The position numbers and the translations under genes are program-made. Positions 1 through 9,651 of a stretch of DNA of 64,000 nucleotides are shown piece by piece (within the stretch, counting starts at the first letter, position 1; each line of letters begins with the position of its first letter). The stretch comes from Arcobacter sp. F155 (GTDB lineage: Bacteria > Campylobacterota > Campylobacteria > Campylobacterales > Arcobacteraceae). The DNA lies in NCBI RefSeq assembly GCF_004116455.1, contig NZ_PDJU01000001.1:62001-126000 (forward strand), in the 5' to 3' direction. A model generated the notes under the pieces. The model had not been told where the DNA came from. It searched no databases and saw nothing but the letters and a program-made list of their open reading frames with translations.

Positions 1-1
1 G

Positions 2-856
2 ATTTTTGATTATATTTCATTAGAGTATCACGAGACATTAATGGCAGCAGCAGGTTGGCAAGCTGAGCATAATTTAGAACATGCAATTGAGGCTTATAAG
101 GGTCAATATATTTTGATGGTAGAAGGTGGAATTCCTTCTGGAAATAGTGCTCACTATTTAACTATTGGTGGTCATGGACACACTGGTGAATATTCTGCTC
201 AAAAAGCATCTAAAAATGCTGCAGCAATTTTTGCTATTGGTACATGTTCTTCTTATGGTGGAGTTCAAGCTGCAATTCCAAATCCTACAGGAGCAGTTGC
301 TCTTTCTAAAGTTACTGATAAACCAGTTATAAATGTTCCAGGTTGTCCACCAAGTGAGAAAAATATTGTAGGAACGTTATTACACTATATTCTTTACGGA
401 ACACTTCCTGCTCTTGATGCATACAATAGACCAAAATGGGCTTATGCAAAAAGAGTACATGACTTATGTGAAAGAAGAGGTCACTTTGATGCAGGTGAAT
501 TTGTTGAAGAGTTTGGAGATGAAGGTGCTAAAAAAGGTTACTGTTTATATAAAGTAGGTTGTAAAGGACCTTATACTTTTAATAACTGTTCAAAAAATAA
601 ATTTAATTCACATATGTCTTGGCCTATTCAAGCAGGTCATGGTTGTATTGGATGTTCTGAACCTGATTTTTGGGATACTATGGGACCATTTGAAGAACCA
701 GTTGCAAATAGATTATATAACACAGTATTTAAAGGTCTTGGTGCAGATGCAACAGCAGATAAGATTGGTGTTGGATTATTAACAGTTACAGGTATCGGTA
801 TTGCAGCACATGCAGCTATTTCTAAATTTAAAAATCCAAAAGATGGTGAGGAGTAA
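2..856 (+). CDS. hydA: [NiFe] hydrogenase small subunit, 5' end outside window
   Basis: Electron-transfer subunit of a periplasm-facing H2-uptake hydrogenase; it carries the Fe-S clusters that pass electrons from the NiFe site to cytochrome b. The frame is open from base 2, so the Tat leader and first cluster cysteines lie upstream of the window. Visible cluster ligands include GTCSSYGG, GCPPSEKN, the His/Cys stretch VHDLCERRGHF and the Cys run from VGCKGPY to GHGCIGCSEPDFWD. A C-terminal hydrophobic helix (IGVGLLTVTGIGIAAHAAI) anchors it in the membrane, as in group 1 enzymes. It ends 3 bases before hydB, the partner subunit. Family assignment is certain; the symbol follows Wolinella/Helicobacter usage. 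Confidence 0.96.
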   Translation: MFDYISLEYHETLMAAAGWQAEHNLEHAIEAYKGQYILMVEGGIPSGNSAHYLTIGGHGHTGEYSAQKASKNAAAIFAIGTCSSYGGVQAAIPNPTGAVALSKVTDKPVINVPGCPPSEKNIVGTLLHYILYGTLPALDAYNRPKWAYAKRVHDLCERRGHFDAGEFVEEFGDEGAKKGYCLYKVGCKGPYTFNNCSKNKFNSHMSWPIQAGHGCIGCSEPDFWDTMGPFEEPVANRLYNTVFKGLGADATADKIGVGLLTVTGIGIAAHAAISKFKNPKDGEE

Positions 857-859
857 AAT

Positions 860-2590
860 ATGGCAAATAAAAGAGTAGTAGTAGACCCAATTACAAGGAT
901 TGAAGGACACTTAAGAATTGAGGTTGAAGTTGATGAAAACAATGTTATTCAAAATGCTTACTCTACATCAACACTTTGGAGGGGTTTAGAAACTATTGTT
1001 AAAAATAGAGATCCAAGAGATGCAGGTTTTTTAATGCAAAGAATCTGTGGTGTTTGTACTTTTTCTCACTATAGAGCAGGTATTGAAGCAGTTGAAGATG
1101 CACTTGGTATTGTTCCTCCTTTAAATGCAAAATTAACTAGGTCTTTAATGAATATGGCTCTATTTATGCATGACCATGTTGTTCACTTCTATCATTTACA
1201 TGGACTTGATTGGGTTGATGTTGTTTCAGCACTTGATGCAGACCCTGCAAAAGCTTCTAAAGAGGCATTTAAATATGCAGAACTACCAATTGCAACAGGT
1301 GAAAATGACCTTAAAAAAGTTAAAAAAAGAGTAAAAGAGTTTGTAGATAAAGGACAATTAGGACCTTTTGCAAATGCTTACTGGGGACATAAAACGTATA
1401 GATTAACTCCTGAGCAAAACTTAATTTTACTATCTCACTATTTAAAAGCTTTAGAAGTACAAAGGGACTTAGCAAAACTTATGGCTATGTTTGGTGGTAA
1501 ACAACCACACCCACAAAGTTTAACTGTTGGTGGTGTAACTTGTGTAATGGATTTAATGGACCCAAGTAGAATGGGTGAGTATTTAACTTTATTTAAAGTT
1601 GGTGCAGAGTTTATTGAAAATGCATACCAAGCTGATGTTATCATGGCAGGACAAATGTATAAAGATGAGCCTTCAGTAACTGAACAAGCTGGTGTTATGA
1701 ACTTTATGGCTCACCAAGAGATGCAATTAAATAGAACAGAGTTTTTATTTGATACAGGTATTATTGAAAATGGTGACTTATCAAAAGTATTTGATATCAA
1801 TGAAGATTTAATTACAGAAGAAGCAACTCACTCTTGGTATGCTGATAACGAAGCTTTACATCCATATGATGGTAAAACAAATCCTAATTATACAGGGTTT
1901 AAAGATATGGATACCGTTGGACCTGATGGAAAAATGATTCATTCAAAAGTAATTGATGAAAATGGTAAATACTCTTGGATTAAATCACCAAGATATGATG
2001 GCAAACCAATGGAAGTTGGTCCTTTAGCTTGTATTTTAATCTCTTATGCAAAAGGAAATGAAAAAATTGTTCCACTTGTAGATGACTTTTTAGCAAAAAC
2101 GGGTCTTCCAAAAGCAGCTTTATTTACAACTTTAGGAAGAACAGCAGCTAGAATGATTCAATCACGAGCAATTGCTAAACATGGATTAGAAGCATTTAAT
2201 ACTTTAATTGAAAACTTAAAAGTAGACCAAGATACTTATACTTCATATAAAATTGACAAAGATAAAGAGTATAGAGGAAGATTTATTGGAGATGTTCCAA
2301 GGGGTATGCTTTCTCACTGGATTAGAATTAAAAATGGAGTTGTAGAAAACTACCAAGCAGTTGTTCCTTCAACTTGGAATGCAGGACCAATTGACTCATT
2401 AGGACAAATTGGACCATATGAAGCAAATTTAGTTGGACTAAAAGTTCAAGACTTATCTCAACCTTTAGAAATCATTAGAGTTATTCACTCTTTTGACCCT
2501 TGTATTGCTTGTGCAGTTCATGTAATGGATAAAAAAGGTAATGATTTAGGAACATACAAAGTAGATCCAATTTATGGACTATCTTGTTAA
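860..2590 (+). CDS. hydB: [NiFe] hydrogenase large (catalytic) subunit
   Basis: Holds the NiFe(CN)2CO active site that splits H2. The 576-residue protein has the two nickel-binding motifs: RICGVC near residues 61-66 and DPCIACAVH at about 546-554. The 22 residues after that His are the C-terminal extension expected to be cleaved by the HydD protease after nickel insertion. There is no export leader of its own; export is expected by hitch-hiking on the HydA Tat signal. It sits 3 bases after hydA and 9 bases before hydC, so it is one operon. Length is normal for group 1 enzymes. Confidence 0.97.
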   Translation: MANKRVVVDPITRIEGHLRIEVEVDENNVIQNAYSTSTLWRGLETIVKNRDPRDAGFLMQRICGVCTFSHYRAGIEAVEDALGIVPPLNAKLTRSLMNMALFMHDHVVHFYHLHGLDWVDVVSALDADPAKASKEAFKYAELPIATGENDLKKVKKRVKEFVDKGQLGPFANAYWGHKTYRLTPEQNLILLSHYLKALEVQRDLAKLMAMFGGKQPHPQSLTVGGVTCVMDLMDPSRMGEYLTLFKVGAEFIENAYQADVIMAGQMYKDEPSVTEQAGVMNFMAHQEMQLNRTEFLFDTGIIENGDLSKVFDINEDLITEEATHSWYADNEALHPYDGKTNPNYTGFKDMDTVGPDGKMIHSKVIDENGKYSWIKSPRYDGKPMEVGPLACILISYAKGNEKIVPLVDDFLAKTGLPKAALFTTLGRTAARMIQSRAIAKHGLEAFNTLIENLKVDQDTYTSYKIDKDKEYRGRFIGDVPRGMLSHWIRIKNGVVENYQAVVPSTWNAGPIDSLGQIGPYEANLVGLKVQDLSQPLEIIRVIHSFDPCIACAVHVMDKKGNDLGTYKVDPIYGLSC

Positions 2591-2599
2591 GGAGTAGTC

Positions 2600-3268
2600 A
2601 TGATTAAAAAACATTATGAGTTCTCATTTTGGGTTAGAGTTACTCACTGGGTAAGAGCTATAGCTATTGTAGTTCTTACTTTCACTGGGTTTTATATTGC
2701 TATTCCTTTTATAGCACCAGCTTTAAATCAAGGAGAACCAAATAACTATTTATATGCTTTAATGAGATCATGGCATATTATTTTTGGATTCCTTTTAATT
2801 GCAGTTACAATAGGAAAGTTTTATCTATTTTTATTTGATAAACAAAGTAAAATAGAAAGAGTCTCTTTTTGGGATTTTATAAATCCAAAGGTTTGGGTAA
2901 AACAAGTTAAATATTATATGTTAATTGGTAAACATGCAAGATTAAAAGGGGTATATAATCCTTTACAATTTGTTGCTTATTTAGGTGTTTATATTACATT
3001 AATTGTAATTTGTGTTACAGGTTTAATTCTACATATTCATGTTTACCATGAAGGTTTAGGTGGGTTTTTATATGACTATTTAAGACCTTTAGAGGTTATG
3101 ATGGGAGGTCTAGCTTGGGTTAGAGAACTTCATCATATAGCAATGTGGTTTTTTATAATCTTTTTACCAGTACATATCTATCTTGCAATCTTTAACTCTG
3201 TATATGGGAAAAGTGGTGCGATGGATTCTATTATTTCTGGATATAAATGGGAAGATGATCACAAATGA
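2600..3268 (+). CDS. hydC: Hydrogenase cytochrome b subunit
   Basis: Di-haem membrane cytochrome b (HupC/HyaC family) that takes electrons from HydA and reduces the quinone pool. The 222 residues contain four to five hydrophobic segments with His residues suited to haem ligation (VTHWVRA near residue 16, SWHIIFG, LHIHVYH and ELHHIAMW/VHIYLA towards the C terminus). It follows hydB by 9 bases with a GGAG ribosome site and overlaps hydD by 4 bases (ATGA), implying translational coupling. Function is inferred from family and context. Confidence 0.94.
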   Translation: MIKKHYEFSFWVRVTHWVRAIAIVVLTFTGFYIAIPFIAPALNQGEPNNYLYALMRSWHIIFGFLLIAVTIGKFYLFLFDKQSKIERVSFWDFINPKVWVKQVKYYMLIGKHARLKGVYNPLQFVAYLGVYITLIVICVTGLILHIHVYHEGLGGFLYDYLRPLEVMMGGLAWVRELHHIAMWFFIIFLPVHIYLAIFNSVYGKSGAMDSIISGYKWEDDHK

Positions 3269-3825
3269 ATGTTTTAATATTAGGAATAGGAAATATCCTA
3301 TTCCAAGATGAAGGAATAGGGGCTCATTTTATTCACTATTTAGATGAGAAATATGAGTTTGAGGCAAAAGACTCTACTGTTAGTATTGTTGATGGTGGAA
3401 CTTTGGCTCAAAGGCTTATTCCTGAAATTGTAAAGTATGATGAGGTTATTGTAGTTGACTGTATTGATGCAGATAACTCAAAACCAGGAGATGTTTATTT
3501 CTTTGACTATCACAAGGCTCCATCACATATCAATTGGCAAGGAAGTGCCCATGAAGTAGAGATGCTTCAAACACTAAATATGATTGATATGAATAAAGAT
3601 TTACCACAAACAAATGTATTAGGAGTTATTCCTAAAAGAGTAGCTGATGATACTACGTTTGAGTTAAGTAAAGAGATTATTAGTGCCGTCAAGCTAATGG
3701 AGGATGTGGTAGTCAAACACCTTGATACTTTAGATATTAAAACAAAAATAAAAAATGAAACAACAATAGAGCATATTGCTCAAGTTTCTTTTAAAAGAGA
3801 TATTATAAATGGTCCTAAAATTTAA
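3265..3825 (+). CDS. hydD: Hydrogenase maturation endopeptidase
   Basis: Nickel-dependent protease of the HyaD/HupD family that removes the C-terminal tail of HydB once nickel is in place. The N terminus has the family signature GIGNILFQDEGIG, in which the Glu after Asp is a nickel ligand. Asp in VVDCID and His in GSAHEVEM supply the other expected ligands. At 186 residues it is about 20-25 longer than HyaD at the C terminus; the extra tail (around IKTKIKNETTIEH) is unassigned. The start overlaps the hydC stop, and the end overlaps hydE by 17 bases. Confidence 0.93.
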   Translation: MNVLILGIGNILFQDEGIGAHFIHYLDEKYEFEAKDSTVSIVDGGTLAQRLIPEIVKYDEVIVVDCIDADNSKPGDVYFFDYHKAPSHINWQGSAHEVEMLQTLNMIDMNKDLPQTNVLGVIPKRVADDTTFELSKEIISAVKLMEDVVVKHLDTLDIKTKIKNETTIEHIAQVSFKRDIINGPKI

Positions 3826-5437
3826 GTTCAAATATAAAGCTACAAATAAAACATATGTAAATATTTTACATTTGTTTATTGAAAACTATGAGTGTGAATA
3901 TAAAATCTTGCAGGATTTGGAGCATGTTTATTTATTAGTTGAAGCAAAAGAGGAAGTTTTAGAAGAGTTATCAAATAATCTATCTAAATATCTACCAATG
4001 TCAATCTACTATGAAGGACTTGAAGTTGACGTTGTAAAAACTATGCCAAAGCTCGAAAGTGTAAAAGCTGAAGAGCAAGCATTAAACTCTTTTTGTCCTA
4101 CTTGTTTAGAACAAGTTGAGGATAAAACAAATGCTAACTATTATAATGCTTTTAAGTTCTGCAAGACCTGTAAGACATTTGAAAATGCAACATTTTTATT
4201 AGATGAAAAAGAAGAAAAATCTTCAAAAGAGCTTTTTGAAAAATTAGCCTCTTTAATAAATGATAATAAAAAAATCAAAATAAAAACAATTAGTGGGACA
4301 TTTGTTTTTCAAAAACTTAATTCTTTAGATGAGAGTAAAACAGTTTTATGTACAAATTTAAAAAATATCTCATCTTTAGTTGTTGAAGAAAAACAATCAA
4401 TAGTAGCGTTAGCAAGTATTGAAAAACCTCTTATAACTTTTAGGATAAATGAGATTTATAAGATGAAAGAAAAAGCTTCTAAAGAGTATATAGATATAAG
4501 AGTTGCAAATGATTTAACTCTTTATTTACTTTCAAAAGAGCTTAAAAAATATGAAATAGATTTTTTAAAAATAGAAGATGAAAACTCTTCTTATGATTCT
4601 TTTTTAGATGTAAAAACTGAAGATAATGTAAATATAGATATTCCTAAAATAATGTATTGTGAAAATAGAAAATTTATTCTTTCTTCAAATACTTACTCAA
4701 AAAATCTTGATGTTGTTTATAATAGATTTGAAGAGAAGAATAAAGCTCAGTTTATGACTGTATTATCTGAAAATATGCTTTTTGATAAAGCTATTTTAAA
4801 CTTTTATATCTCAAGAAAAAATGATGATAGATTTACTTTTTATTCTGAAGAGTTAAATGGTTTTGTTGATATTTCAACAAACTTTTCTTTACCTAAAGAT
4901 ATGTGTGAACTATATAAACAAATAGGTGAATCAAAAAGTGGAGATAGACTTTTAGAAAACTATAAAGAGAAGTTCTTGCTTGAGTATGAAAACTCTTTAT
5001 CTTTTGATTTAGAGTCAATTGAAACAAAATCATTTTTATCATATTTTAAAGTAGCAAAAGAGATTTTAGGTTTTGAAAATGATATTTTAACAAACGCACA
5101 AAATTGTCATTTAGAAAAAGGACCGAGAGTTGATTTTAAAATGATAGAGAATGAGAAGCTTTCATTAAGAGAGTTTGATTATGTTTCTATGTTTAAATCA
5201 GCAATGAGTTTTAAACTTGCTGGAGTTGATGAAGTTACTTTATCTTTAGGTTTTATAGATAGTTTAGCAAGTTTTATAGCAAGTGAAGTTGATACGGTAA
5301 ATGACCTTTATGAAGTTGAAGGTGTAAGTTTATGTGGTGATATGTTTACATATGATATATTTACTAAATTAGTTTTTAAAAATATTACAAAGAACTACAA
5401 AATCCATTTTAATAGGGAGTTTGTAATAGATAAATAA
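3809..5437 (+). CDS. hydE: HydE, HypF-like protein without catalytic motifs
   Basis: Homologue by position and size of HydE from Wolinella and Helicobacter, a protein linked to hydrogenase maturation but of unknown activity. Reading it beside HypF (next gene) suggests shared ancestry. Residues 1-80 look like an acylphosphatase fold but lack the VQGVGFRPF loop. Residues about 96-121 carry one CX2C-X18-CX2C zinc motif with exactly the HypF spacing, where HypF has two. The segment ASLINDNKKIKIK parallels HypF ASLINNGKIVAIK. The C-terminal GVSLCGDMFTYD parallels HypF VVLSGGVFQNKT, and the protein stops where HypF continues NDGG. Annotation as HydE is firm; descent from HypF is inference. Confidence 0.8.
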   Translation: MVLKFKFKYKATNKTYVNILHLFIENYECEYKILQDLEHVYLLVEAKEEVLEELSNNLSKYLPMSIYYEGLEVDVVKTMPKLESVKAEEQALNSFCPTCLEQVEDKTNANYYNAFKFCKTCKTFENATFLLDEKEEKSSKELFEKLASLINDNKKIKIKTISGTFVFQKLNSLDESKTVLCTNLKNISSLVVEEKQSIVALASIEKPLITFRINEIYKMKEKASKEYIDIRVANDLTLYLLSKELKKYEIDFLKIEDENSSYDSFLDVKTEDNVNIDIPKIMYCENRKFILSSNTYSKNLDVVYNRFEEKNKAQFMTVLSENMLFDKAILNFYISRKNDDRFTFYSEELNGFVDISTNFSLPKDMCELYKQIGESKSGDRLLENYKEKFLLEYENSLSFDLESIETKSFLSYFKVAKEILGFENDILTNAQNCHLEKGPRVDFKMIENEKLSLREFDYVSMFKSAMSFKLAGVDEVTLSLGFIDSLASFIASEVDTVNDLYEVEGVSLCGDMFTYDIFTKLVFKNITKNYKIHFNREFVIDK

Positions 5438-5446
5438 AGAGGTTAG

Positions 5447-7675
5447 ATGCAAACATATAAGATAAGAGTAAAAGGTATTGTTCAAGGAGTTGGATTTAGA
5501 CCTTTTGTTTTTAATTTAGCCTCAAAATACTCTATCAATGGTTGGGTAAACAATGATGAAAAAGGAGTAAATATACTTCTTTACTCATCAAAAGAGAGTA
5601 TTGAAAACTTTATAAAAGAGTTAAAAGGAAACCCTCCACCTCTTTCAAAAATAGACTCTATTGAAATAGAAGAGTTAAACTCAAAAAACATTTATACAAA
5701 ATTTGAAATCAAAAAAAGTGAAACAAGTAATAACAAATCAACAATCATAAGTCCAGATATTGCAGTTTGCCAAGACTGTATTGATGATATCAATGATGAA
5801 TCAAATTTTAGAGCAAACTATGCTTTGACAAACTGTACAAATTGTGGACCAAGATACTCTATAATTAAAACAGTTCCTTATGATAGATGTAATACTTCAA
5901 TGGCAGAGTTTATCCTTTGTGAAGCTTGTAAAAAAGAGTATGAAGACCCAACAAATAGGAGATACCATGCCCAACCAGTTGCTTGTGAAAAATGTGGACC
6001 ACAAGTTAAACTATATGATAAAAGCAATAAAGAAGTCTCTTTTTCTTTGGAAGCTATAAAAGAAGTAGCAAGTTTAATAAACAACGGAAAAATAGTAGCT
6101 ATAAAAGGTCTAGGAGGTTTTCATTTAGTTTGTGATGGAGCAAGTGAGGAATCTGTAGACTCTTTAAGGCAAAGAAAAAATAGACCTTCTAAACCTTTTG
6201 CAGTGATGTTTAAAAGTATAGAGCAAATAAAAGAGTATACCTCTTTAACAAAAAAAGAGGAAGAGCTTTTAACTTCAAAAGAGAAACCAATAGTTTTAGT
6301 TAAAAAACAAACTAAAAGTAGTTTATCAAATAATGTTGCACCAAATATAAATAGGTTAGGGTGTTTTATTGCATATACTCCTTTGCATCATCTACTTTTT
6401 AGGTTTTTACATAAGCCAATAGTTGCAACAAGTGCAAATTTGAAAGATGAACCAATCATAAGATTTAAAGATGAAGTTTTACAAAAGCTTGGAAATGTTG
6501 TAGATTTTGTACTGGATTTTAATAGAGATATTGTAAATGCCTGTGATGACTCTGTTATTCAAGTTATAAATGATGAGATTTCTAAACTTAGAAATGCAAG
6601 GGGCTATGCTCCTACTTCTTTAAAATTAGAGAAAAAAGTTTCTAAAAAAATATTAGCCCTTGGAGCAAATCAAAAATCAACTATAGCTTTAGCCTTTGAA
6701 GATAATCTTATTGTATCTCCTCATATTGGAGATTTAAACTCAATTGAGTCAATGGAGTATTTTACAAGAACTATTGAAACTTTTAAAAACTTTTATGATT
6801 TTGAACCTGATGTAATAGTTTGTGATAAACATCCAAATTATGAAAGTACTAAGTTTGCAAAGAGTTTAAACAAGGAGCTTATTTTTGTACAACACCATTA
6901 TGCTCATATCTTATCTACAATGGCAGAGTATAGATTAAAAGAAAAAGTTCTTGGTTTCTCTTTTGATGGAACTGGCTATGGAGATGATGGGAATATATGG
7001 GGTGGAGAAGTTTTTATTTGTAATAACAAAAGCTATGAAAGAGCTTATCATCTAAAGTATTTTAAGCTTTTAGGTGGTGAAAAAGCAGTAAAAGAGCCTA
7101 AAAGAGTTGCTTTATCTCTACTATTTGAGAAGTTTAGTCTAGAAGAGATTTTATCTTTAGAAACTAGTGTTATAAAACAGTTTAGTGAACAAGAAATAAA
7201 AATGCTTCATATGGTTTGGACAAAAGGTTTAAATGCTCCTCTTACAAGCTCTATGGGAAGAGTTTTTGATGCAGTTGCATCTTTAGCTAATCTTGTACAT
7301 ATTCAGAGTTTCGAAGGTGAAACTGGACTTACAATTGAACAAAATTATGATGAAACTATAATTGATAGTTTTGATTTTGAAGTTATTGAAAAAGAGATAG
7401 GTTTATCACTTATGATAAAACAGATATTAGATGAAAAAGATATAAAAACTATTTGTTCTAAGTTTATAAATACTCTTGTTGAAATCATTTTATTCATAAG
7501 CAAAAAACATAAAGAACTACCAGTAGTTCTTAGTGGTGGGGTTTTTCAAAATAAAACATTACTAGAGTTAGTTTGTAAAAAACTAGCAAAAGAGAAGATT
7601 AAATACTTTTATTCTAAAGAAGTACCTTTAAATGATGGTGGTATTTCAATTGGTCAAATTTACAATTTATTGTAA
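5447..7675 (+). CDS. hypF: Carbamoyltransferase HypF
   Basis: Makes the thiocarbamate on HypE from carbamoyl phosphate and ATP, the precursor of the two cyanide ligands of the NiFe site. The 742 residues show all domains in order: acylphosphatase (VQGVGFRPF, residues about 13-21); two zinc motifs CX2C-X18-CX2C (starting about residues 108 and 158); a YrdC-like domain (SKPFAVMFK, IAYTPLHHLL, TSANLKDEPI); and a Kae1/TobZ-like domain (HHYAHILSTMAE, GFSFDGTGYGDDG, LSGGVFQN, NDGGISIGQ). It lies 9 bases after hydE. Length and motifs are complete, so it should be active. Confidence 0.97.
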   Translation: MQTYKIRVKGIVQGVGFRPFVFNLASKYSINGWVNNDEKGVNILLYSSKESIENFIKELKGNPPPLSKIDSIEIEELNSKNIYTKFEIKKSETSNNKSTIISPDIAVCQDCIDDINDESNFRANYALTNCTNCGPRYSIIKTVPYDRCNTSMAEFILCEACKKEYEDPTNRRYHAQPVACEKCGPQVKLYDKSNKEVSFSLEAIKEVASLINNGKIVAIKGLGGFHLVCDGASEESVDSLRQRKNRPSKPFAVMFKSIEQIKEYTSLTKKEEELLTSKEKPIVLVKKQTKSSLSNNVAPNINRLGCFIAYTPLHHLLFRFLHKPIVATSANLKDEPIIRFKDEVLQKLGNVVDFVLDFNRDIVNACDDSVIQVINDEISKLRNARGYAPTSLKLEKKVSKKILALGANQKSTIALAFEDNLIVSPHIGDLNSIESMEYFTRTIETFKNFYDFEPDVIVCDKHPNYESTKFAKSLNKELIFVQHHYAHILSTMAEYRLKEKVLGFSFDGTGYGDDGNIWGGEVFICNNKSYERAYHLKYFKLLGGEKAVKEPKRVALSLLFEKFSLEEILSLETSVIKQFSEQEIKMLHMVWTKGLNAPLTSSMGRVFDAVASLANLVHIQSFEGETGLTIEQNYDETIIDSFDFEVIEKEIGLSLMIKQILDEKDIKTICSKFINTLVEIILFISKKHKELPVVLSGGVFQNKTLLELVCKKLAKEKIKYFYSKEVPLNDGGISIGQIYNLL

Positions 7676-7767
7676 AATTCCAAAAAGTTTCAAAAAATTA
7701 CATAAAAGTCACAAGTTTATTTAACTTAAGTTTTGATAGAATCTTTGCTTTGATTAAGGAGAGGCTA

Positions 7768-9114
7768 TTGATTAGTTCAAGATTTAGTAAACTAGGATTT
7801 ATTTTAGCTGCAGTTGGTTCAGCAGTTGGTTTAGGGAATATTTGGAAATTCCCATACGTAACAGGTGAGTACGGTGGTGGTGCATTTGTACTTGTATATT
7901 TAATTACAGCACTTTTTATTGGTGTATTTGTTCTTATTTCTGAGTTAGTTATTGGTAAGCTTGGAAGAAGTGATGCTGTAACTATGTTTGAAACTTTAGC
8001 AACAAAGCATAAGAAGTTGTGGAAATATGCTGGTTTTATTATTATTGTACCATTAATTATTCTTGCTTATTATTCAGTTGTAATTGGTTGGATTTTCCAC
8101 TATATCGCAATTTCTGTACAAGGCTTACCTTCAACAGTTGAGCAGTCTACAGAAATTTTCATGTCTTTATTAACAACAGATATTCAAACTCAACTTATGT
8201 ATCATACTGTTGTATTTGTATTAGTTACTGCTATTATTTTAAGAGGTATTAAAGATGGTATCGAAAAAATCAATAAGATTTTAATGCCATTATTAGGGAT
8301 TATTTTAGCAATTTTACTTGTGTATTCAATCAATGTAGATAGCTTCTCAAAAGCATTTACTTTTATGTTTAACCCTGATTTTTCTAAGTTATCATCTGAA
8401 GCAGTTGTTGTTGCAATTGGACAAGCATTTTATACTCTATCTTTAGGTATGGGTATTATTCTTACTTATGCAGCTTCATTACCAAAAGATAGTAACGTTG
8501 TTAAATCATCTATTTTAATCTCTATTATTGATACTATGGTTGCAATTGTTGCAGGTCTTATTATCTTTACTCTGTTATTTGATAAAGGTGCAGAGTCAAC
8601 AAAAGGTGCTGGATTAGTATTTATTTCATTACCATCTGTATTCTATGAGTTTGGTTCAATTGGTTCATTCTTAGCATTACTGTTCTTTGTTGCAATTGCA
8701 TTTGCTGGTATTACTTCAGCTATTTCAATGCTTGAGCCAATGGTTGAGTACTTTGAAAATAGATTTAATTATTCAAGAATTAAAGCAGCAGTTATTTGTA
8801 GTATCTTCTTCTATGTATTAGGTATTGCAGCGCTGTTATCAAATATTGAAGCTTATTCAGAAGTTCTAAAAATTGGAGAAAAAGGTCTATTTGATTGGTT
8901 AGACTTTGTTTGTTCAACTATCTTAGTTCCAATTGGTGGGATTTTAGTTGTTATTTTCATTGGACACTACATGGATAGAAAAGAGATTGAAAATGAACTT
9001 GTTCCTTTAATGGGAGAGTTTTTAACTAAGTTCTGGTTCTTCATGGTAAGATTCGTTATTCCATTCGCTTTAATTATTGTTATCTTAAATGAGACAGGAA
9101 TTTTTAAATTCTAA
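7768..9114 (+). CDS. Sodium-dependent transporter, NSS/SNF family
   Basis: Membrane symporter of the LeuT/neurotransmitter:sodium family, importing an amino acid or related solute with Na+. The signature GSAVGLGNIWKFPYVTGEYG lies near the N terminus (TM1), followed by about ten further hydrophobic segments; 448 residues is normal for bacterial members. I place the start at the TTG at 7768 because AAGGAGAGG lies 4-9 bases upstream; an earlier in-frame TTG at 7750 precedes that site and is unlikely. Substrate cannot be read from sequence. It interrupts the two hydrogenase loci and ends in a strong terminator. Confidence 0.9.
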   Translation: MISSRFSKLGFILAAVGSAVGLGNIWKFPYVTGEYGGGAFVLVYLITALFIGVFVLISELVIGKLGRSDAVTMFETLATKHKKLWKYAGFIIIVPLIILAYYSVVIGWIFHYIAISVQGLPSTVEQSTEIFMSLLTTDIQTQLMYHTVVFVLVTAIILRGIKDGIEKINKILMPLLGIILAILLVYSINVDSFSKAFTFMFNPDFSKLSSEAVVVAIGQAFYTLSLGMGIILTYAASLPKDSNVVKSSILISIIDTMVAIVAGLIIFTLLFDKGAESTKGAGLVFISLPSVFYEFGSIGSFLALLFFVAIAFAGITSAISMLEPMVEYFENRFNYSRIKAAVICSIFFYVLGIAALLSNIEAYSEVLKIGEKGLFDWLDFVCSTILVPIGGILVVIFIGHYMDRKEIENELVPLMGEFLTKFWFFMVRFVIPFALIIVILNETGIFKF

Positions 9115-9141
9115 TCTAAAAGAATGTACAATAACAAAAAT

Positions 9142-9174
9142 AAAAAGCAGAGGCTTAGGTCTCTGCTTTTTTTA
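9142..9174 (+). terminator. Rho-independent terminator after NSS transporter
   Basis: Inverted repeat AAAGCAGAG / CTCTGCTTT (9144-9152 and 9161-9169) with an 8-base loop, followed by a run of T. It lies 30 bases after the transporter stop. Confidence 0.9.
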
Positions 9175-9195
9175 TAAGTAAAACTAGGAAATAAA

Positions 9196-9612
9196 ATGAT
9201 AAAAACAACAAATGAAATCTCAAAAGAAGATGGATACTCAAGATATAACTTTTTTGAAATTCATCCTGACTTAGAAGCTATTATTCACAAAGATTATCAA
9301 AAGTATGGAACTGAAGAGTTTGATAGAGCAGAGTATTGTGAAAACATGTATAAACAAAACTTCTATGATAAATATGATGAGACTGCATATAAAGAAGTAT
9401 ATGACAGATATATAAACAATGAAAAGTTTAAAGAAAAAGCAATGTTTATTTATGCAATCATTGATTTTGACAAGTATAAAGAGTTTGTTGAGTTAAACGA
9501 AGAGATTGCGAATCCTTCTGAGTTAATTATTTCATATAGTATTTTAGATAATGCAGGTGTAAAAGTAAATATCTATAATATCTCAATTACAGATATCTCT
9601 TTTGTATTTTAA
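9196..9612 (+). CDS. Hypothetical protein, 138 residues
   Basis: No family recognised. The protein is soluble, acidic and rich in Tyr, Asp, Glu and Lys, with no leader or membrane segment. The N-terminal half is probably helical (KYGTEEFDRAEYCENMYKQ and similar), and the C-terminal third looks like beta strands (ELIISYSILDNAGVKVNIYN). An AGGAAATAAA ribosome site precedes the ATG. It stands alone between two terminators and converges with a chemoreceptor gene. The open frame, ribosome site and codon use match its neighbours, so it is very likely real; no role can be given. Confidence 0.7.
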   Translation: MIKTTNEISKEDGYSRYNFFEIHPDLEAIIHKDYQKYGTEEFDRAEYCENMYKQNFYDKYDETAYKEVYDRYINNEKFKEKAMFIYAIIDFDKYKEFVELNEEIANPSELIISYSILDNAGVKVNIYNISITDISFVF

Positions 9613-9651
9613 TATAAATAGTTAGATTTCTAACTATTTATATCTTTTTTT
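9612..9651 (+). terminator. Bidirectional terminator between convergent genes
   Basis: A 15-bp perfect inverted repeat (9612-9626 with 9629-9643) is followed by CTTTTTTT on the plus strand and preceded by A-rich sequence. It overlaps the stop region of the minus-strand chemoreceptor and serves the plus-strand gene ending at 9612. Confidence 0.85.

Noticed and set aside
3265-3825. Frameshift at the end of hydD
   Set aside because: The tail is longer than in HyaD, but the frame is continuous and overlaps the hydE start in the usual way; no sign of disruption.
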